Source of the DNA: Dirofilaria immitis | Taxonomy: Eukaryota > Nematoda > Chromadorea > Rhabditida > Onchocercidae | NCBI GenBank assembly: GCA_024305405.1 | Contig: JAKNDB010000086.1 | Coordinates: forward strand, 434,001 to 498,000 | DNA: 64,000 nucleotides | Direction of reading: 5' to 3' | Part shown: piece by piece, positions 38,052 through 54,800 of the stretch | How the letters are laid out: every line of letters begins with the position of its first letter | How positions within the stretch are numbered: the first letter of the stretch is position 1 | Made by a program: the position numbers and the translations under genes | Notes under the pieces: generated by a model | Told to the model about the DNA's origin: nothing | What the model saw: only the letters and a program-made list of their open reading frames with translations | Databases searched by the model: none

Positions 38052-39086
38052 AAATTTATTTAAAAATATTTAAAAAGCTAATGTTATAACTTGTTTATGT
38101 TTTAATTTGTTACTGTTTGGGATATTTTAATCTTCTTCTAAAATGACAGCTATTATGGTATCGGGTCCCGATAACCAAACATTTTTATCACTTTGTATTA
38201 ATTTCTCTGTAAGTAGAATGATTATCGGATACGGAAGATACGTGCATATGAAATGCGATGACATATTTCAAATGATTTAGCTGTAAATGAATATTAACCA
38301 ATTCTTCATGCGGAAAATGGCCGGATTTAATCGCCCAATTCTTAATTTCTACTTTTTCTCTACCGGAGAAAATGGCTGGGGAGGAAAAGATTCTCTTAAT
38401 GTAAAATGAATTGATTTGTTCAAACTTCTGAGAATAGTCGTTAATTTTGAAAAAGAAATTTCTGAAACATTATTTTTCCAAATTTTTCGTAAATTTTTGC
38501 TTTAAAATAAAAACTCTATTTTTCTATTTTTCAAATTGCCATTCCCTTTACGTGATTTTTTGACGGGATGCTTTTTCACATATAATTTATGTTTTCTTTG
38601 TTATATTTATAAAGCATCACTCTTTTTTCTTCAGGATTTCATCGTTTTTCTTTTTAAAGGAATTAAAAACCTGAGAAAATGGGGAAAATGTTCTATAAAA
38701 ATTAAATAGATTCGTTTTGTTTTTTTTTTTTAATTTATTTCACTCTTCTATAAATTGATGTGTCCATCAATTTTTATATAGATTTGGACTAAAAGGAGTA
38801 TATGCATAATATTTTTTTCAACTTTTATATTCTGTGATGTTCAGTGCACTATCTTTTGCATTTATCAAAATTTTATGAATTTCTGAAGACATCATACAGA
38901 TTTTGATTTTTTGTAGTTACGACCAAGTATGAGTGCGATGCACTATGTTCAGCGTATATAAGTGAATTTGAATTATGAAATTTATTATCGAATTTTTGAG
39001 AAGCAAAGGACTAATTTTAACTTCGAGACATTTTAATAGTTCTTTAAAAATAATCAATTATAATCGTTTCCGATTGAACGATCATC
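38052..39086. other. Intergenic region between TRAPPC8 and vha-10
   Basis: AT-rich, with poly-T tracts and no supported exon. It should contain the TRAPPC8 3' end and the promoter of the V-ATPase G gene. Confidence 0.5.
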
Positions 39087-40046
39087 ATGGCATCTCAAAC
39101 ACAAGGCATACAGCAACTTCTGGCTGCAGAAAAGCGAGCAGCAGAAAAAATTAATGAAGCGAGGAAACGGAAAGCTCAACGTCTAAAGCAAGCGAAACAA
39201 GAGGCGCAAGCTGAAATTGAAAAGTACAGACTGGTAAAAATTGTTATTTTCTTTTGAGTTGGATTTCTTTTTGCCTTCTTAGCAAATTTTTTGGTACCTG
39301 GCGATGATATAAATTTCCAAACAAAGTCTTATATTTTCCCAGTTGATTGAAAACTATTGAAATTTTAGTAAATTTCAAGATTTCGGGATCATTTTTCATC
39401 CAGTTTATGAATGGAGTGGATTTCAAGTTACAGGAATTTAATGGAGTCATACTACTGGATGGAACTATGTTTTATAAATTGAGTTCATTTTATAAAATCA
39501 GCACTATTTTTCAGTTATTCATGCTTATAATAATTTCACACTTCATTCTAAAATTTTAATAAGGATCGTTATTTTTCTTAGAAGTATATGTTATCTTGTG
39601 TAGGAACGAGAACGTCAATTCAAGGAATATGAACAAAAATATCTCGGGAAGAAGGAAGATATCGAAATGAAAATCAAGCAAAATACTGAAAATACTATCA
39701 AACAGATGGAAAATTCTGTCACGAAAAATAAGCAACAGGTTTGTTACCAATAAGCTTAAATTTTTTCCAAAAAATGCTTACTGTTAAGTAAAGACATCAA
39801 TGATTTCAAAACTGTGCAAGAAAAAAATCCCAAAAATAAAGCTTGCAATACAAAAACGACTGCGAAATTAAGGCACACTATTCATACAAATAATTGATGT
39901 TTGATGAAACGAACAGATTCTGACGAACTCTTCAAATTTATATTTTCCAGGTGATTGTACGTTTATTACAATTAGTGTGTGATATTCGTCCGGAACTCCA
40001 TCTGAATCTTCAAATCCAGAAGAAACTTAATGGAACACATTTTTAG
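39087..40046 (+). CDS. vha-10: V-type proton ATPase subunit G
   Basis: Role: a peripheral stalk subunit of the V1 sector of the proton pump that acidifies organelles and, in nematodes, acts in excretory and epidermal tissue. Three exons (39087-39233, 39604-39738, 39951-40046) join in phase to 126 codons including TAG, giving 125 residues, the usual length for this family. The protein starts [20 protein letters not shown], the conserved N-terminal signature, and continues as a long charged helix with [16 protein letters not shown] and [16 protein letters not shown], ending [11 protein letters not shown]. All introns are GT...AG and no base loss is seen. The next gene downstream on the same strand is UBL5, about 0.8 kb away. 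Confidence 0.97.
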
Positions 40047-40840
40047 ATTTTATAGCGAACTTATCTCATTTAGTAACTTTTGTTTCCGTTTATTGATATT
40101 TTCACTCATTTGTTGAGATAGAAGAAGCGCATGAATTCAATTCCTAAAACTGCTAATTAAATAATTGCTGCATCAGTTTGCCCCTTCTGTATCTTTTTTA
40201 AAAGTATGTTTCTCATGTTTCCACTGCAGATGAAGTAAAACTGTTTGCTTGATTAGGACTTTTTCAAGAATTTCATCACTTTCCAGAAATTTCGTAAGAC
40301 AAAATGCATATTGTGAAAGATGGGATGTGAAAACTCATTGAACATCACTTGGCTAGGAAGGTTATGCTTGATTCCGACAGATTATTATTTATTTATTTCA
40401 CTAAAAGATATACGAAGAAACCATTTGCTGGAAGAACATTTCGTGTACTATAAAGATATATATTTTTATAAATTATAGCAGTGAGGTATTATACTACATT
40501 TTTAAGTTGATGTCTTTTTGTAGCAACTAAAATCTTTCTTTATCTATCGTAATGCTTTTCTTATAATAAATTTTCGAAATAATTCTTGTGTGCATGCAAA
40601 AGTTTATTGGCTCACATTTGAGCATATTTTTAAAAGACAATGAAATCGCAGATTCTAATTTCAGTCTTACCTTCTAAGTTATCACCACTATATGATTCAC
40701 CATTGTATTAAGCATGGGCTGTAAGTTGTAGCATTATATAAATTAAAAAATGTCACCAAAAGAATCTTTTAGCGAGGATTTTTGATTAGGATGCATCAGT
40801 TTGTCTATAATGAGAAGGATGCTGTGTACTGATAACTTCC

Positions 40841-40843
40841 AGA
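40841..40843 (+). promoter_or_regulatory. Probable spliced-leader acceptor of UBL5
   Basis: An ACTTCCAG acceptor ends nine bases before the UBL5 ATG with no donor visible close upstream. In nematodes such a site directly before a start codon usually receives a trans-spliced leader. Inferred from position and consensus only. Confidence 0.45.
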
Positions 40844-40852
40844 TATTTGAAA

Positions 40853-41171
40853 TGATTGAAATCACGGTTAATGATCGATTGGGAAAAAAGTTCGGATCAA
40901 ATGCAATCCGAACGATACTATTGGTGACCTGAAGAAACTTATCGCGGCACAGACTGGTACGCGGTAAGTGACAGATTTCATTGCTAATTAATAAGGGAAA
41001 ATGACCAGTCTATTTCATGAACTATTTTAAGCATTCCGGACATTAAGTTCCTTATTTTACAGATATGAAAAAATAGTACTGAAGAAATGGTATACAATTT
41101 ATAAGGACCATATAACACTGCAGGATTACGAGATACACGATGGTTTCAATTTTGAATTGTACTATCAGTGA
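40853..41171 (+). CDS. ubl-5: Ubiquitin-like protein 5 (HUB1), with a one-base loss
   Basis: Role: UBL5/Hub1 is a small ubiquitin-like modifier that binds spliceosomal proteins; in C. elegans it also acts in the mitochondrial unfolded protein response. Exon 1 (40853-40963) starts [13 protein letters not shown] and exon 2 (41063-41171) encodes [16 protein letters not shown] and ends NFELYYQ with the typical double tyrosine before the stop. The total corresponds to the expected 73 residues if one extra A is present in the run 40884-40889. As written, the frame is lost there and meets a TGA within about 15 codons, while the next frame continues with the conserved [17 protein letters not shown]. 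Because this protein is nearly invariant in animals, the missing base is more likely a sequence error than a real mutation. Confidence 0.92.
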
Positions 41172-41925
41172 TTTTCCAATGTTATTATCAGTGTTATTTG
41201 CCCATTTGTTATTTTTGTCCCCGTATCTGTACAGCTGAATAAATTATTTTATTTCATGAGCAGTTAAAGTTTTTCATCATTTTATCATAGGTTTTCGTCG
41301 TTTGCTAATAATTGGTAACCTAAGTAAGTTTTAACGGGATTGGCAACAATTATTTTGAATTTTTATTGAAAAAATTGAAGTTATTCAGTTCTTCCCAATA
41401 GTATTTCTGCGTCATCCATCCAGATCGCATAAGATGTAAGAAGTTAAAGTTTATCATAATACGAGGAAAAACGATTAAAATTTTCCTTCCTTTGCCGCTC
41501 CACATTTCTGAACTACGCTATACCATTTTCATTAGCAAGTAGTTTGCTTAATGTTATTGCTTTACTCATTATCCATAAATTAGATCTAGGCAATTAGATG
41601 AGAATAAGTGATTTATTTGATATAATATACTGGAATTGAGGACTACGCGAAATCTTCCTTGCTATTACATTTTAAAAATAATTTTTATAGCAGTAGGTTC
41701 ATTTGAAAATTCCAGTTTTCTTTGGATTGGTAGTTTTAACTGATTTCAAAATCGAGCAAACAAAGTATGTTTTTTTGTTCAAACAAAGTTCAGCTTCTGC
41801 AAATGTTTTTCAGTTAATTTTTCTATACTACAAATTGGAATCAGAATTTTTTTACTCCAAAAACTGGACTTTTAGATTTTTCGAAACTTTAGGTCTATTT
41901 CACTTCCTATAAGTAAAAGCATTAT

Positions 41926-41944
41926 CTCTCTCTCTCTCTCTCTC
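41926..41944. repeat. (CT)n dinucleotide repeat
   Basis: About nine consecutive CT units. Confidence 0.9.
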
Positions 41945-42698
41945 CTCTTAATGTAACTCCTATCGCTACAAAGGAATTTGAACTCGATAATTAGTTTTTG
42001 CGAGAAATTTTTAATGTCAATAGCGGTATGATAATGTTAAGTAATGATATGCTGGTGATCTACAGAGCGACTTAAGATTTAGAAAATGGTTAAGTTTCCA
42101 AAATTTTAAATCAATCAATTTATAAATTATTTTTAACATTAAAATATCACCTAGAAAGCTTTCCAGAATAAAATAGTCATCTACAGCGTTGCTTTTTGTC
42201 AATAAACACATGTTTTGTACTGGAGGTTATTTTTCCGGTGATAAATTTTTAACTAGATCATATCTTTATTTAATGATATCACGAATTCATTGATTTTCTT
42301 TTACATACAAATTTCTTCGATATAAATGTTTTAGAACAATTTTTAGGACAATGCTTCTTTTCGAAAAATATCATCCGTTTTGCTACTTCCCAAAAATATA
42401 AATATATTTCAGAAATAACCTTTTTGTTATGCAGTTCTTTATTTAATAATAATAATTTGCAAGCAATCCTGCTGTAACTTGGCCAATAAATCTAATACCC
42501 AAAGAAAATATAAACCTATCTAGAGTTATTACCTTTCTGCTTTGTATAGCATTCAATAAACTAGTTAGTGATTTCTTGCCCCAACCAGACTGACCTTCTA
42601 GATTAAATTCATTTAATTTTTTTCCAAGGCAAAAATATCTGGAGTTTGTTTTATTAGGCCAAGGTTATAAAAAAACTTATCTGCTTTTCACCAAGGCC

Positions 42699-42774
42699 AT
42701 ATTTCGTCTTCAGTAATGGTCGAGCAAAATATTATATTTCGTCTTCAGTAATGATACTGGTCAAGCAAAATATT
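42699..42774 (+). repeat. Tandem duplication, two copies
   Basis: A unit beginning ATATTTCGTCTTCAGTAATG and ending AGCAAAATATT occurs twice in succession, the second copy being about five bases longer. Noncoding. Confidence 0.85.
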
Positions 42775-43228
42775 ATAATCATTTATAACTGGATATTCAT
42801 TTGGCAAGTTATTTTAGATTAATTCTTATCACAAGATTTACTGAATTTTTAATTAATTATTTTAATTAATTGGACAGTGAGACACAAAAGCAATGTTATG
42901 CCAATACGCCAGCGATTGATAATGTTGATAAATAACTTACGCTGACTTATAACTCAGAATAAAATTTTCGGAAAATTGAACTTAGCTTTTATTTCTTTCA
43001 ATGAAATATGAGAAAATGCGAAATCAGTTAAGTATTTTCAATGAAGAAGTAATAATCCTGATGAAAACAATTTAAAGGGAACTACATGGTAGAAATATCA
43101 TCATAATGCACTTATGGGTCAACTAGATTCCTCGAAACTTTAGAAGTTTTCTACAACATGTTATATCCTACGATTATATAAAGAAAGTTTTATCGAAAGT
43201 TTCAAAGGATTCCGAATTTGACTAAGCA

Positions 43229-46644
<3,416 letters not shown>

Positions 46645-48328
46645 CTGCAATTATTAATTTTCCAAATGGATTTCATAGTTCGACCTTTTCAATTTCTCCA
46701 ATATTTATATTTTTTAGAAAACTATTTTACAAAACAAATTCTGTAAGATTCAATCGTCGTTTCTCTTAATTAACACTTCAATTACTACAAATAAAAGAGA
46801 AAATATGATAAGAAATGGAATAAAAAAATATGATGATTTGCATTTTCATAAGCAGTGTTAGTGAAAAAGTAAAATCTAATGCAATATGCTAAAGCTATTG
46901 CCATTTAATCAATTCAATTCTATGACATTCTGCTCTTTCCAAGCAAGATGGAATTTAAGAACGGCGAGGAAGAAGGAAAAAGGGGATAAAGTTAGAAATT
47001 AAATAATTCTTCGTAATCTTTTCTATCAAGATCAACTGTTACAGAAGTAAAAATGAAACGAATTGTTTCTTCCTATCTATAAGACTAATTAAAGCATTTA
47101 AAAGATAAAGTTATCTGCTAAGATTAGCTAATCCAACAGTACAATTTATTTAATATATCAGGTAAGATCAGTCAATCCAACAGTACAGCTTATTTAATAT
47201 TAATAATGATATAATGCAAAAAGTTATGAAAGAAAAACTTATCATTTTCCCACTTCGTGGCATATTTAAAGAAGCAGCTATTTCTGCAAAGAAATTAAAA
47301 ATTTTCAGAAACTGATGATCGATTTTTAGTGAGCAGAAGAAACCTTATGCAGCCAGTAGAAAAATGATGCTGTGATATATATTCAATAATTATTACCGCG
47401 GGAAGGAATAGGGATATTTAATGATAATGAAACTGCTGCTTACTCTCGTTGCTATGACACTGCCAATTATTACATTTTTAATCAGTAAACGAAATTGAAA
47501 TCGTACCTTTGTGTGTTCGATCATATTACTGCTAATAATAAAAGAATGATGAAGCTTGTCGCAATGGCCTATCACAAAAACATTACGACTTCAGTCATTT
47601 TCTTATCCCAAGATATTGCCGAGAAATAGATTATGCCCAAGAACATTACGTACTGCAACGAAACTTTCTCATTGCTATATCTATTAAATCAGCCAATATT
47701 TTTTTCAGCAATGCATGCATAACGAAGAGTTCGAAATTTAATTCTCTAAAAAGCTTAAGAACGAAAAACTGCTGCATATTATGGTCTTGACAATCTTAAC
47801 ATGAATAGCAAAACATGGCTCTTTAATAGCCAATAATTCAAACACTCATTCTTCCTATTCGTTTTTAGAGGGAATATCCTAAATCAATTAATTTACATAG
47901 CAAATAAATGAAATCTTTCCAGCACAAATCATTACATCAATGATAAAAAATCCGAGATGACAAATTGCGGAGAGAGTAATTCTGTTTTTCGGGATATTGT
48001 TAGAAAGAACGGAAAGAGACAGTAATAAGGTAAACAGTGAAGAATTCATTATAAAAAAAAAAAAATCACTTCCTAATAAAGGACATATCATCTTACACGG
48101 TAATAAATCAGTTGTTCAATATTTGGATTGTATATATTTCTTCCTTATACAATGGTTCTCACATTTTTGTTAGCTAAACTGTCTTATTTACAAATCTCAC
48201 ATATGATAGTGAGAAAGCTTTCAAATTTCACGTGCAGTTAAGAGCCATGCAATTTCCTCTCGGATAAAATACTAATTCCGTCACTTCTCATGTAATTTAC
48301 ATAATATTATAAATTCAACCCACGTATG

Positions 48329-48331
<3 letters not shown>
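46645..48331. other. Gene-poor AT-rich region upstream of alpha-tubulin
   Basis: It should hold the tubulin promoter and its ATG exon. It carries a short tandem duplication at 47119-47200. No supported exon or RNA gene was found. Confidence 0.4.
47119..47200 (+). repeat. Tandem duplication, two imperfect copies
   Basis: A 38-bp unit containing AATCCAACAGTACA and TTATTTAATAT occurs at about 47119-47156 and 47163-47200, with four substitutions. Confidence 0.8.

Positions 48332-48363
<32 letters not shown>
48332..48363. repeat. (AT)n dinucleotide repeat
   Basis: About 16 consecutive AT units; the overlapping open frame that encodes alternating Ile-Tyr is a by-product. Confidence 0.95.
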
Positions 48364-48367
<4 letters not shown>

Positions 48368-48685
48368 TTATTCCTAAGATCCGTTCTACGGGATCTACTT
48401 ATCAAAATTATTTGTTTTCCTTGCCGTAATCTATTTGACCATTTTGTTTTTATTTTCTATATTACATTACCAAATTTTACTGCATTGTATTGTTCGATAA
48501 TCCAACTACTGAATAAATAATTTCCTTCTGATTCCTCACAACAGCTAACAATAAGGTAAAATTTTCCTGCAGATATCGTATTCATATTTAAGGTGGTCTT
48601 CCATATTTCTATGATTGAGGGAAGTGAATATAACTTATTCTTTTTCGGAAAATTCTTTAGTTGCTTGATTCATTCAAAATTTCAA

Positions 48686-49139
48686 TCCCAAATGTTTTGA
48701 CATGATAATATTGATTTTCCTAGTATTAGATCTTCTGGTTATTGATAGCAATAAAAGCTTGCTTTTCTTTTCAATCGATGCTCTTTCCGATGCAGAATGA
48801 CACTCATAACTCGTCATATCCCAAGGAATTAAGCATACTGAAGGTTAAGCAAAACGTGATTGGATAATGCAGTATTTAAACAATTTTATGAACTTTTACA
48901 ATTAGTAAGGAATCCTGACGAACTGCATCTGATATCGCTTATCTTTTATAACAAACATGAATTCATTACTTATTTTACAATCGCAGTTCTCGCTAATTTG
49001 TTTCAAATTATATCATTATCCATCCACTCATCAATCAATAGACGGCCCAAAAATGAATCATTTATTCAAATTTCGAATTCTAAAGAAAAGGCGCTCATAT
49101 ACAGCTACGATTGAAGCTTCAACCCCATCTTATATTTTT
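48686..49139 (+). mobile_element. Repeated element, copy A (about 454 bp)
   Basis: This stretch reappears almost unchanged at 53249-53705 in a PAXBP1 intron. By eye the two differ at three substitutions and one inserted T. The copy carries two small overlapping open frames of 71-84 codons without recognisable motifs. No terminal inverted repeats were noticed and no direct repeats were seen at the ends of this copy. It may be a short non-autonomous transposon, a solo LTR or a segmental duplication; the mobile label rests on the flanking repeats of copy B. Confidence 0.65.
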
Positions 49140-51818
49140 ATTACTACATCATCTACTATTTCTAGACGATAGCTCGGCCACACTGATTCGAAATATCAGG
49201 TTCGTTCTCTGCTACAGCGAAATCCAAAATAAAAATTTCATAATATTAGCATCAGATACTTCGACGAATAATCCTTGATCGAAAATTTATTCAATCATAT
49301 ATAATATTCGGAATACAAGTAGTATTCTTGTATATAGCACAAACTATTTCACAACTTGTCCACTATTCCGTTTTACTATCACGTGCTATAGAATTTCATA
49401 CTTGTAAATTTGGCTAAAGGATGCTTTATCATATTTCTTTATCAAATGAGTTGATAGAGAAATAATTACTATTTCAGTTAAAATTGATATCAAACTTTTC
49501 TCAGATATGTTCGAGTCCGCACATTTTGATATTCTTCTCCACGCACATTTGATTGCTGTAATTAGAATGACGAAAATTATTACTAGCCCTAAACCTCAAC
49601 AATTTTTGACTGAGGATTCCTCAGCGATCGCTAATCTTCTCAATGAAGTTTTCGTTTAAGTCTTTGTTTTTACAGCGGTACCCATTTGTTCCTATTAAAT
49701 TTTACGATTTTCGTCTCATAATTCAACAGTCAACTTAAACATTTTGTGGGTGATTTACTACCCACTTTGGAAAAAGTATATAAATACTGCTAAGAGCTTT
49801 TTGCTTATCTATCATTACATTTCATTTCCAGCAATCAGTGGCAAAACATTAGCTAAATTCCTCTAAGTGTCAGTTTTGTACAACTTTAATCTCTTTCATC
49901 CATATTATGTTTCCACAACCCAAAAGTAAAGAAGTTCAGCAACATCAGAAATTCGATCGACGATTTCAAACAATTGTTATATCAAAGAAAATCCAACTGT
50001 TTTAACCTATTCCGGCCACCATTGTAAGTTCTTTTCTATTACAATAACAATCCTTATCTGGAGAACACTGAAGTTGATGACCCACTTCTTTTTGCATTTG
50101 TTGCACATAAAAAGTTCAACTTGATGTGAATGAGAATTACCAAGCAACAGTACTTGACCCTATTCTGTTTATGACATTGCTTTCACCAATAACGACAATT
50201 CTCGATCTGTACTCCACCTCATTGCTTCGGTAAGCACGAACACAGAAATAATAAAGAATACGAACAAATATTGTGTTCTTTATTATTAAATAAAGAACAA
50301 CTCTTGCTTACTGAAAAAATATATCAATCTTGCCTTCTTTTTGGTACCGCCACTGCTGTTTCTCGGCCTTTGAACTGCGGCTCCCGTTGCGTCGAATTGT
50401 CCTTCGAACTGTTGATCTATCTAACCATCGACTCATCGTCAATTTGTTTTCCGAATTGTTACTCCTATCCGACCCGCCGAATCACCGTCAATTAATTGCT
50501 CCTGATTGATCGTCGAATCGTCGTGGTACAATTGAATTCTATACAAACTACAATACTAAACAAAAATGGAAGTGCGACAAAAAGCAAGAAAGGAAGAGAC
50601 TTCATTACAGACTTATGATGAATCCTAATTAGAGATAAAATTAATGCTCCCATTAATGGAAGTAAGAATATATTAAGTAATAACACCTTTTATCAAATTC
50701 CAATAATATACAAAGCACTGATTATTGTAACTTTATAGAATTTTTCGAACATTCATTAACTAACCTTACAACACCGTTTGGTCCAAACGAATCATTAGCC
50801 TTGACATCAAATTTGTATAGAAGCTTAGATATAACCTTAGTCGGTACAATTATAAAACATTCATATATCTCATCAAAATACCATTTATTCTATAGAAATT
50901 TAAGTAAAAACTCACTTTTAATCTGTTTAATCGCTTGATAATGATAAATTAAGCATGCAAGCACTATTTCACTCAGGCTTACATAGATAAAGATTTCCAT
51001 TCAGCTTATCTCAGATTTTTATCGTTTCTTCCTCAGTTATTCTCATAAGTTTTCTCAGTGGCAAATTTTCACTTGTATATATATAAGCTCCAACTTTCTT
51101 TATTTGCCGTTCAATATTCTAGTTTTTTCTGAATAGATAAGACAAATCGCATATCCTCAGAAGATTAAATATTCGATTCACATATCATATTGAATGGTGG
51201 ATACTATAGTAACATACAAGTTAAAAAACTTCATGTCTCTCCCTCATTCTTGAGACCATAGTTTCACTTCTCAGCCGCGTTACTACTGTGTCATAGTCAC
51301 CTTTTATGTTTGATTTGCGTCTCTAGTTGTGACGTTTTCCTTGCATCTGTTCTTGTTTCACTGGGTAATATATTTGCGTACTAACGTATAGGTAATCAGT
51401 CGGTCTTTGTTTACGTGCATTTTTCTTTCGTACTCCCTTAGATCTCAATGCTATTTCTCTTGTGCTGTGCTTCGAGAAAAGCTTTAATATTTGCGGAGAT
51501 AAGTAAAACATTACTGTAATAGACAGATTTGTTATAAATCACACTGTTAGTCAAAATCCGAAATATTCTTCTGGAGAATTAGATTAGATTAGCCAGTTAA
51601 TTGTGTTTTAGATGGCAACACGTCTTGAAAGCACACCAATGAAAAATAAAAATTGTAGTGGGATTTTCTTCAACTTAGTACTTAAATTTTAGCACTTCAG
51701 AAGAACTCATTTATTACTTAGAGATTAGATTGTAAACTTGATTGAAGCAAGACTTTCATTTGAACAGTTTTATTTTGAATTGATTTTTAATCAAAGCTGT
51801 ACTTTTCATCTTAGGAAA
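49140..51818. other. Gene-poor region upstream of PAXBP1
   Basis: No supported exon. A patch at about 50330-50530 is much richer in G and C (with several CGAATTG- and TCGA-containing words) than its surroundings and might be a remnant of a transposon or an old exon. The last few hundred bases before 51819 should contain the PAXBP1 promoter. Confidence 0.35.
51812..51814 (+). promoter_or_regulatory. Probable spliced-leader acceptor of PAXBP1
   Basis: A TTTTCATCTTAG acceptor ends four bases before the ATG at 51819. This is the usual spacing for a trans-spliced leader site in nematodes. Inferred from consensus and position. Confidence 0.5.
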
Positions 51819-54800
51819 ATGTTTCGAAAAGTGAAAAGCCGTAGTAATCTTCGTCAACGAATGTTATCGGATGATGATGATGTTGGCGATGATGAAAGTG
51901 CCGTGAATTCTGGAATATCAGTAGTATCAACAACCAAAGGGACATCAATCAGTAGAAAGGTTAAGCAACAACAACAGCAACATGCGGAAAAGGTGAATAA
52001 AGCAGAAGGGAACCAGGAACTACAGGCTGGTGTGGTAACAGAGGAGCACCACTTGCTCAGTTTTGATAATTTTGAAGGTCGGTAGATTTTCAACGAAGCT
52101 GCACCAAAAAGAAAGAAAAATGGAACAAATTCGTTTGTTTGTCGGTGGCTTGTTACACTTCAAACATTATATTTCATCCTATGCCAGATAATGGTCAACA
52201 TAATGGAATCAGGCATTGACTGGAAATAGTTCTCTGAAAACTGGATTTTTAGATTATATCTTTACTCCATTTTTCAGTTTAAATCTGTTCCAGGCAATGT
52301 GTATCTAGTTAAGATTTAATTGAATACATAAAAATTTCCTTCGAGCAACCCACCTGGAGTTTTTCGTTTTTAAATGTGGAATATAAAATATTTTATGATT
52401 CGACGGAATTTTTCCATTTGCACGGAAATCAACTGTTTACTTTTTTTAACATTAACATCTCACTTTTCTCTTAGTACTAATCTTTTAGGTGATGACATAA
52501 CGGACTTCAAAATTAAGCGTAAAGATCCTAACAAACATTTGGATAAGTTGACAAAAAAGCCAAGCTGCGACAAAAAGTTGACGATGAAGCTACGGAGCAC
52601 GGAACTAGAGTAGTTGTCAAACAAATCAATCGAGATATGTCGGACGAACCATCAGTTAAAAATATTTATGTGTGTTTTTCTTGAGATTTGCTAATTTTTT
52701 GACAAATATTCTCAATTTGATGCTGCTGTTTTGCTGAAACAATTTTTTACATTCGAAGCCAAAATTTGTTGTATATCAGGCTCAGAGCAGTCAGCAATGG
52801 AAAGTGAAGAATGAATCCGAACAAGAGGAGATGGATATGGAACAGGATTCAGTCGTAAGAAGTAAATTTCCGTCTGCATTTCGAGGTCTGAAATTTTAAT
52901 ATTTGAAATTTATGTCTTGGTTTCAACTCAGTTCTTTTGCGATTTTAATAAATACACTTTAAAGTAATCGCAATTTGTAGGAGAAATTCCGGATGCGAAA
53001 ACTGTTTATGAAGCACGGAAGAAACGGGAAAAAATGCGTTTAGTCGGTTCTAATGGACAAATTCCATTGGATGACGTGAAACGGTTGAAGGTAAATGTAA
53101 TAAATTTTTTCCTTTCGCAGATTTTTCTGTCATTTTCAACAGTTTTTTTACAAAGAAAAAATCAAACTTTTTTGATGCAAAAATATATTCTTGGCGAGTA
53201 ATCTTTTCTTTTATAAAGATTTTGACATGATAATATTGATTTTCCGAGTCCCAAATGTTTTGACATGATAATGTTGATTTTCCTAGTATTAGATCTTCTG
53301 GTTATTGATAGCAATAAAAGCTTGCTTTTCTTTTCAATCGATGCTATTTCCGATGCAGAATGACACTCATAACTCGTCATATCCCAAGGAATTAAGCATA
53401 CTGAAGGTTAAGCAAAACGTGATTGGATAATGCAGTATTTAAACAATTTTATGAACTTTTACAATTAGTAAGGAATCCTGACGAACTGCATCTGATATCG
53501 CTTATCTTTTTATAACAAACATGAATTCATTACTTATTTTACAATCGCAGTTCTCGCTAATTTGTTTCAAATTATATCATTATCCATCCACTCATCAATC
53601 AATAGACGGCCCAAAAATGAATCATTTATTCAAATTTCGAATTCTAAAGAAAAGGCGCTCATATACAGCTACGATTGAAGCTTCAACCCCACCTTATATT
53701 TTTTTTTTTTAATGCAAAAATATATTCTTGGCGAACATCGTCGAATAATCATTTCAGTATATGAGATATACAATATTGACCAATTAAATTCATCGTAGTT
53801 TCTAATACTGCTCAGATTTTACATTATTTAATGAATAAGGAAATTAATAGGATAAATCCGTTGCACGATCACGATTAATACGTGAAGACGAAAACGATCT
53901 GAGTGATGAAGACGCACAAGGTGGAAGGTCAGTCATTTCTTTAAAGGTTCATGCAAAAATAATTCTATGATTGCTGTTGGAAAAGTTTTTGATGGGATTC
54001 AAAAAGAACAAAGAGACAGGATGAAATCATATTTTATTCGCAAAAATTCAACGAAAACATTTTTTCAACAGCAATCATAGAATTGCATTGACTTTCTGAA
54101 ATCATGATGTTGAATAATAAGTTTACACTTCATAGGTTTTATTCGTTAAAAAGTTTGACAACCGATGATGATGAACGGCGTCGAAGCGATCATATGGATT
54201 TTCTCATTCATGAAGGAGGAGGTAACAATTCTTCAATGTGCAAAATGGATGAGAGCGTAAAATTCATTCAGTTTTTATTTTTTATTTTTTTCATAAAATA
54301 TATACGCATGAGACATCCATATTTGATTGCATGGCTTTATTCCAGTAAAATGAGTTTTTTCAAAATTTTAATTGATTTAGTTCCCAAATATTATAGATAG
54401 TGATGGAAATAATGATCAATCAGATGAGGAAGTAACACGATGGGAAAGAGAACAGATGAAGAAAGGAGTATCATCGCATAAGGTCTGCGACTCTAAATTA
54501 TGGTTAATTCCTTTGGAATAGGTAGTTGTTAAAGTGGCCAATATTTTGTGAATCGGATTTTTATCGTTTTATGAAATTAAAGGTGGAAATGTTGGAACGT
54601 GAACGTGCGAAAATGGAAGCAGTGATGAAAGCTATAAGAAGTAGTATGGAATTACCAGCCGAAAATCGTGAGCAGTTGCCCATGGAAATGGATATAGATT
54701 TTTCTGAAACTGATATGCTTTCAACGTCGCAAGGTTAGTTAGTATATATCACCAGTATTTTTGATTAATTGCGACATTTACTTTATTTTTTTTTGAATAA

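Larger units (their letters stand above)
41172..43228. other. Intergenic region between UBL5 and alpha-tubulin
   Basis: About 2 kb of AT-rich DNA between the convergent 3' ends of UBL5 (+) and the tubulin gene (-). It contains a (CT)n run at about 41926-41944 and a tandem duplication at 42699-42774. The short open frames here carry no recognisable motif. Confidence 0.45.

Noticed and set aside
39087..41171. vha-10 and ubl-5 as a two-gene operon
   Set aside because: They share a strand, but the gap is about 0.8 kb, longer than the roughly 100 bp typical of nematode operons, and no SL2-type signal could be identified.
48860..49172. Two overlapping open frames, repeated at 53521-53712
   Set aside because: They lie inside the duplicated element, are short and carry no motif, so they are treated as part of the repeat and not as genes.
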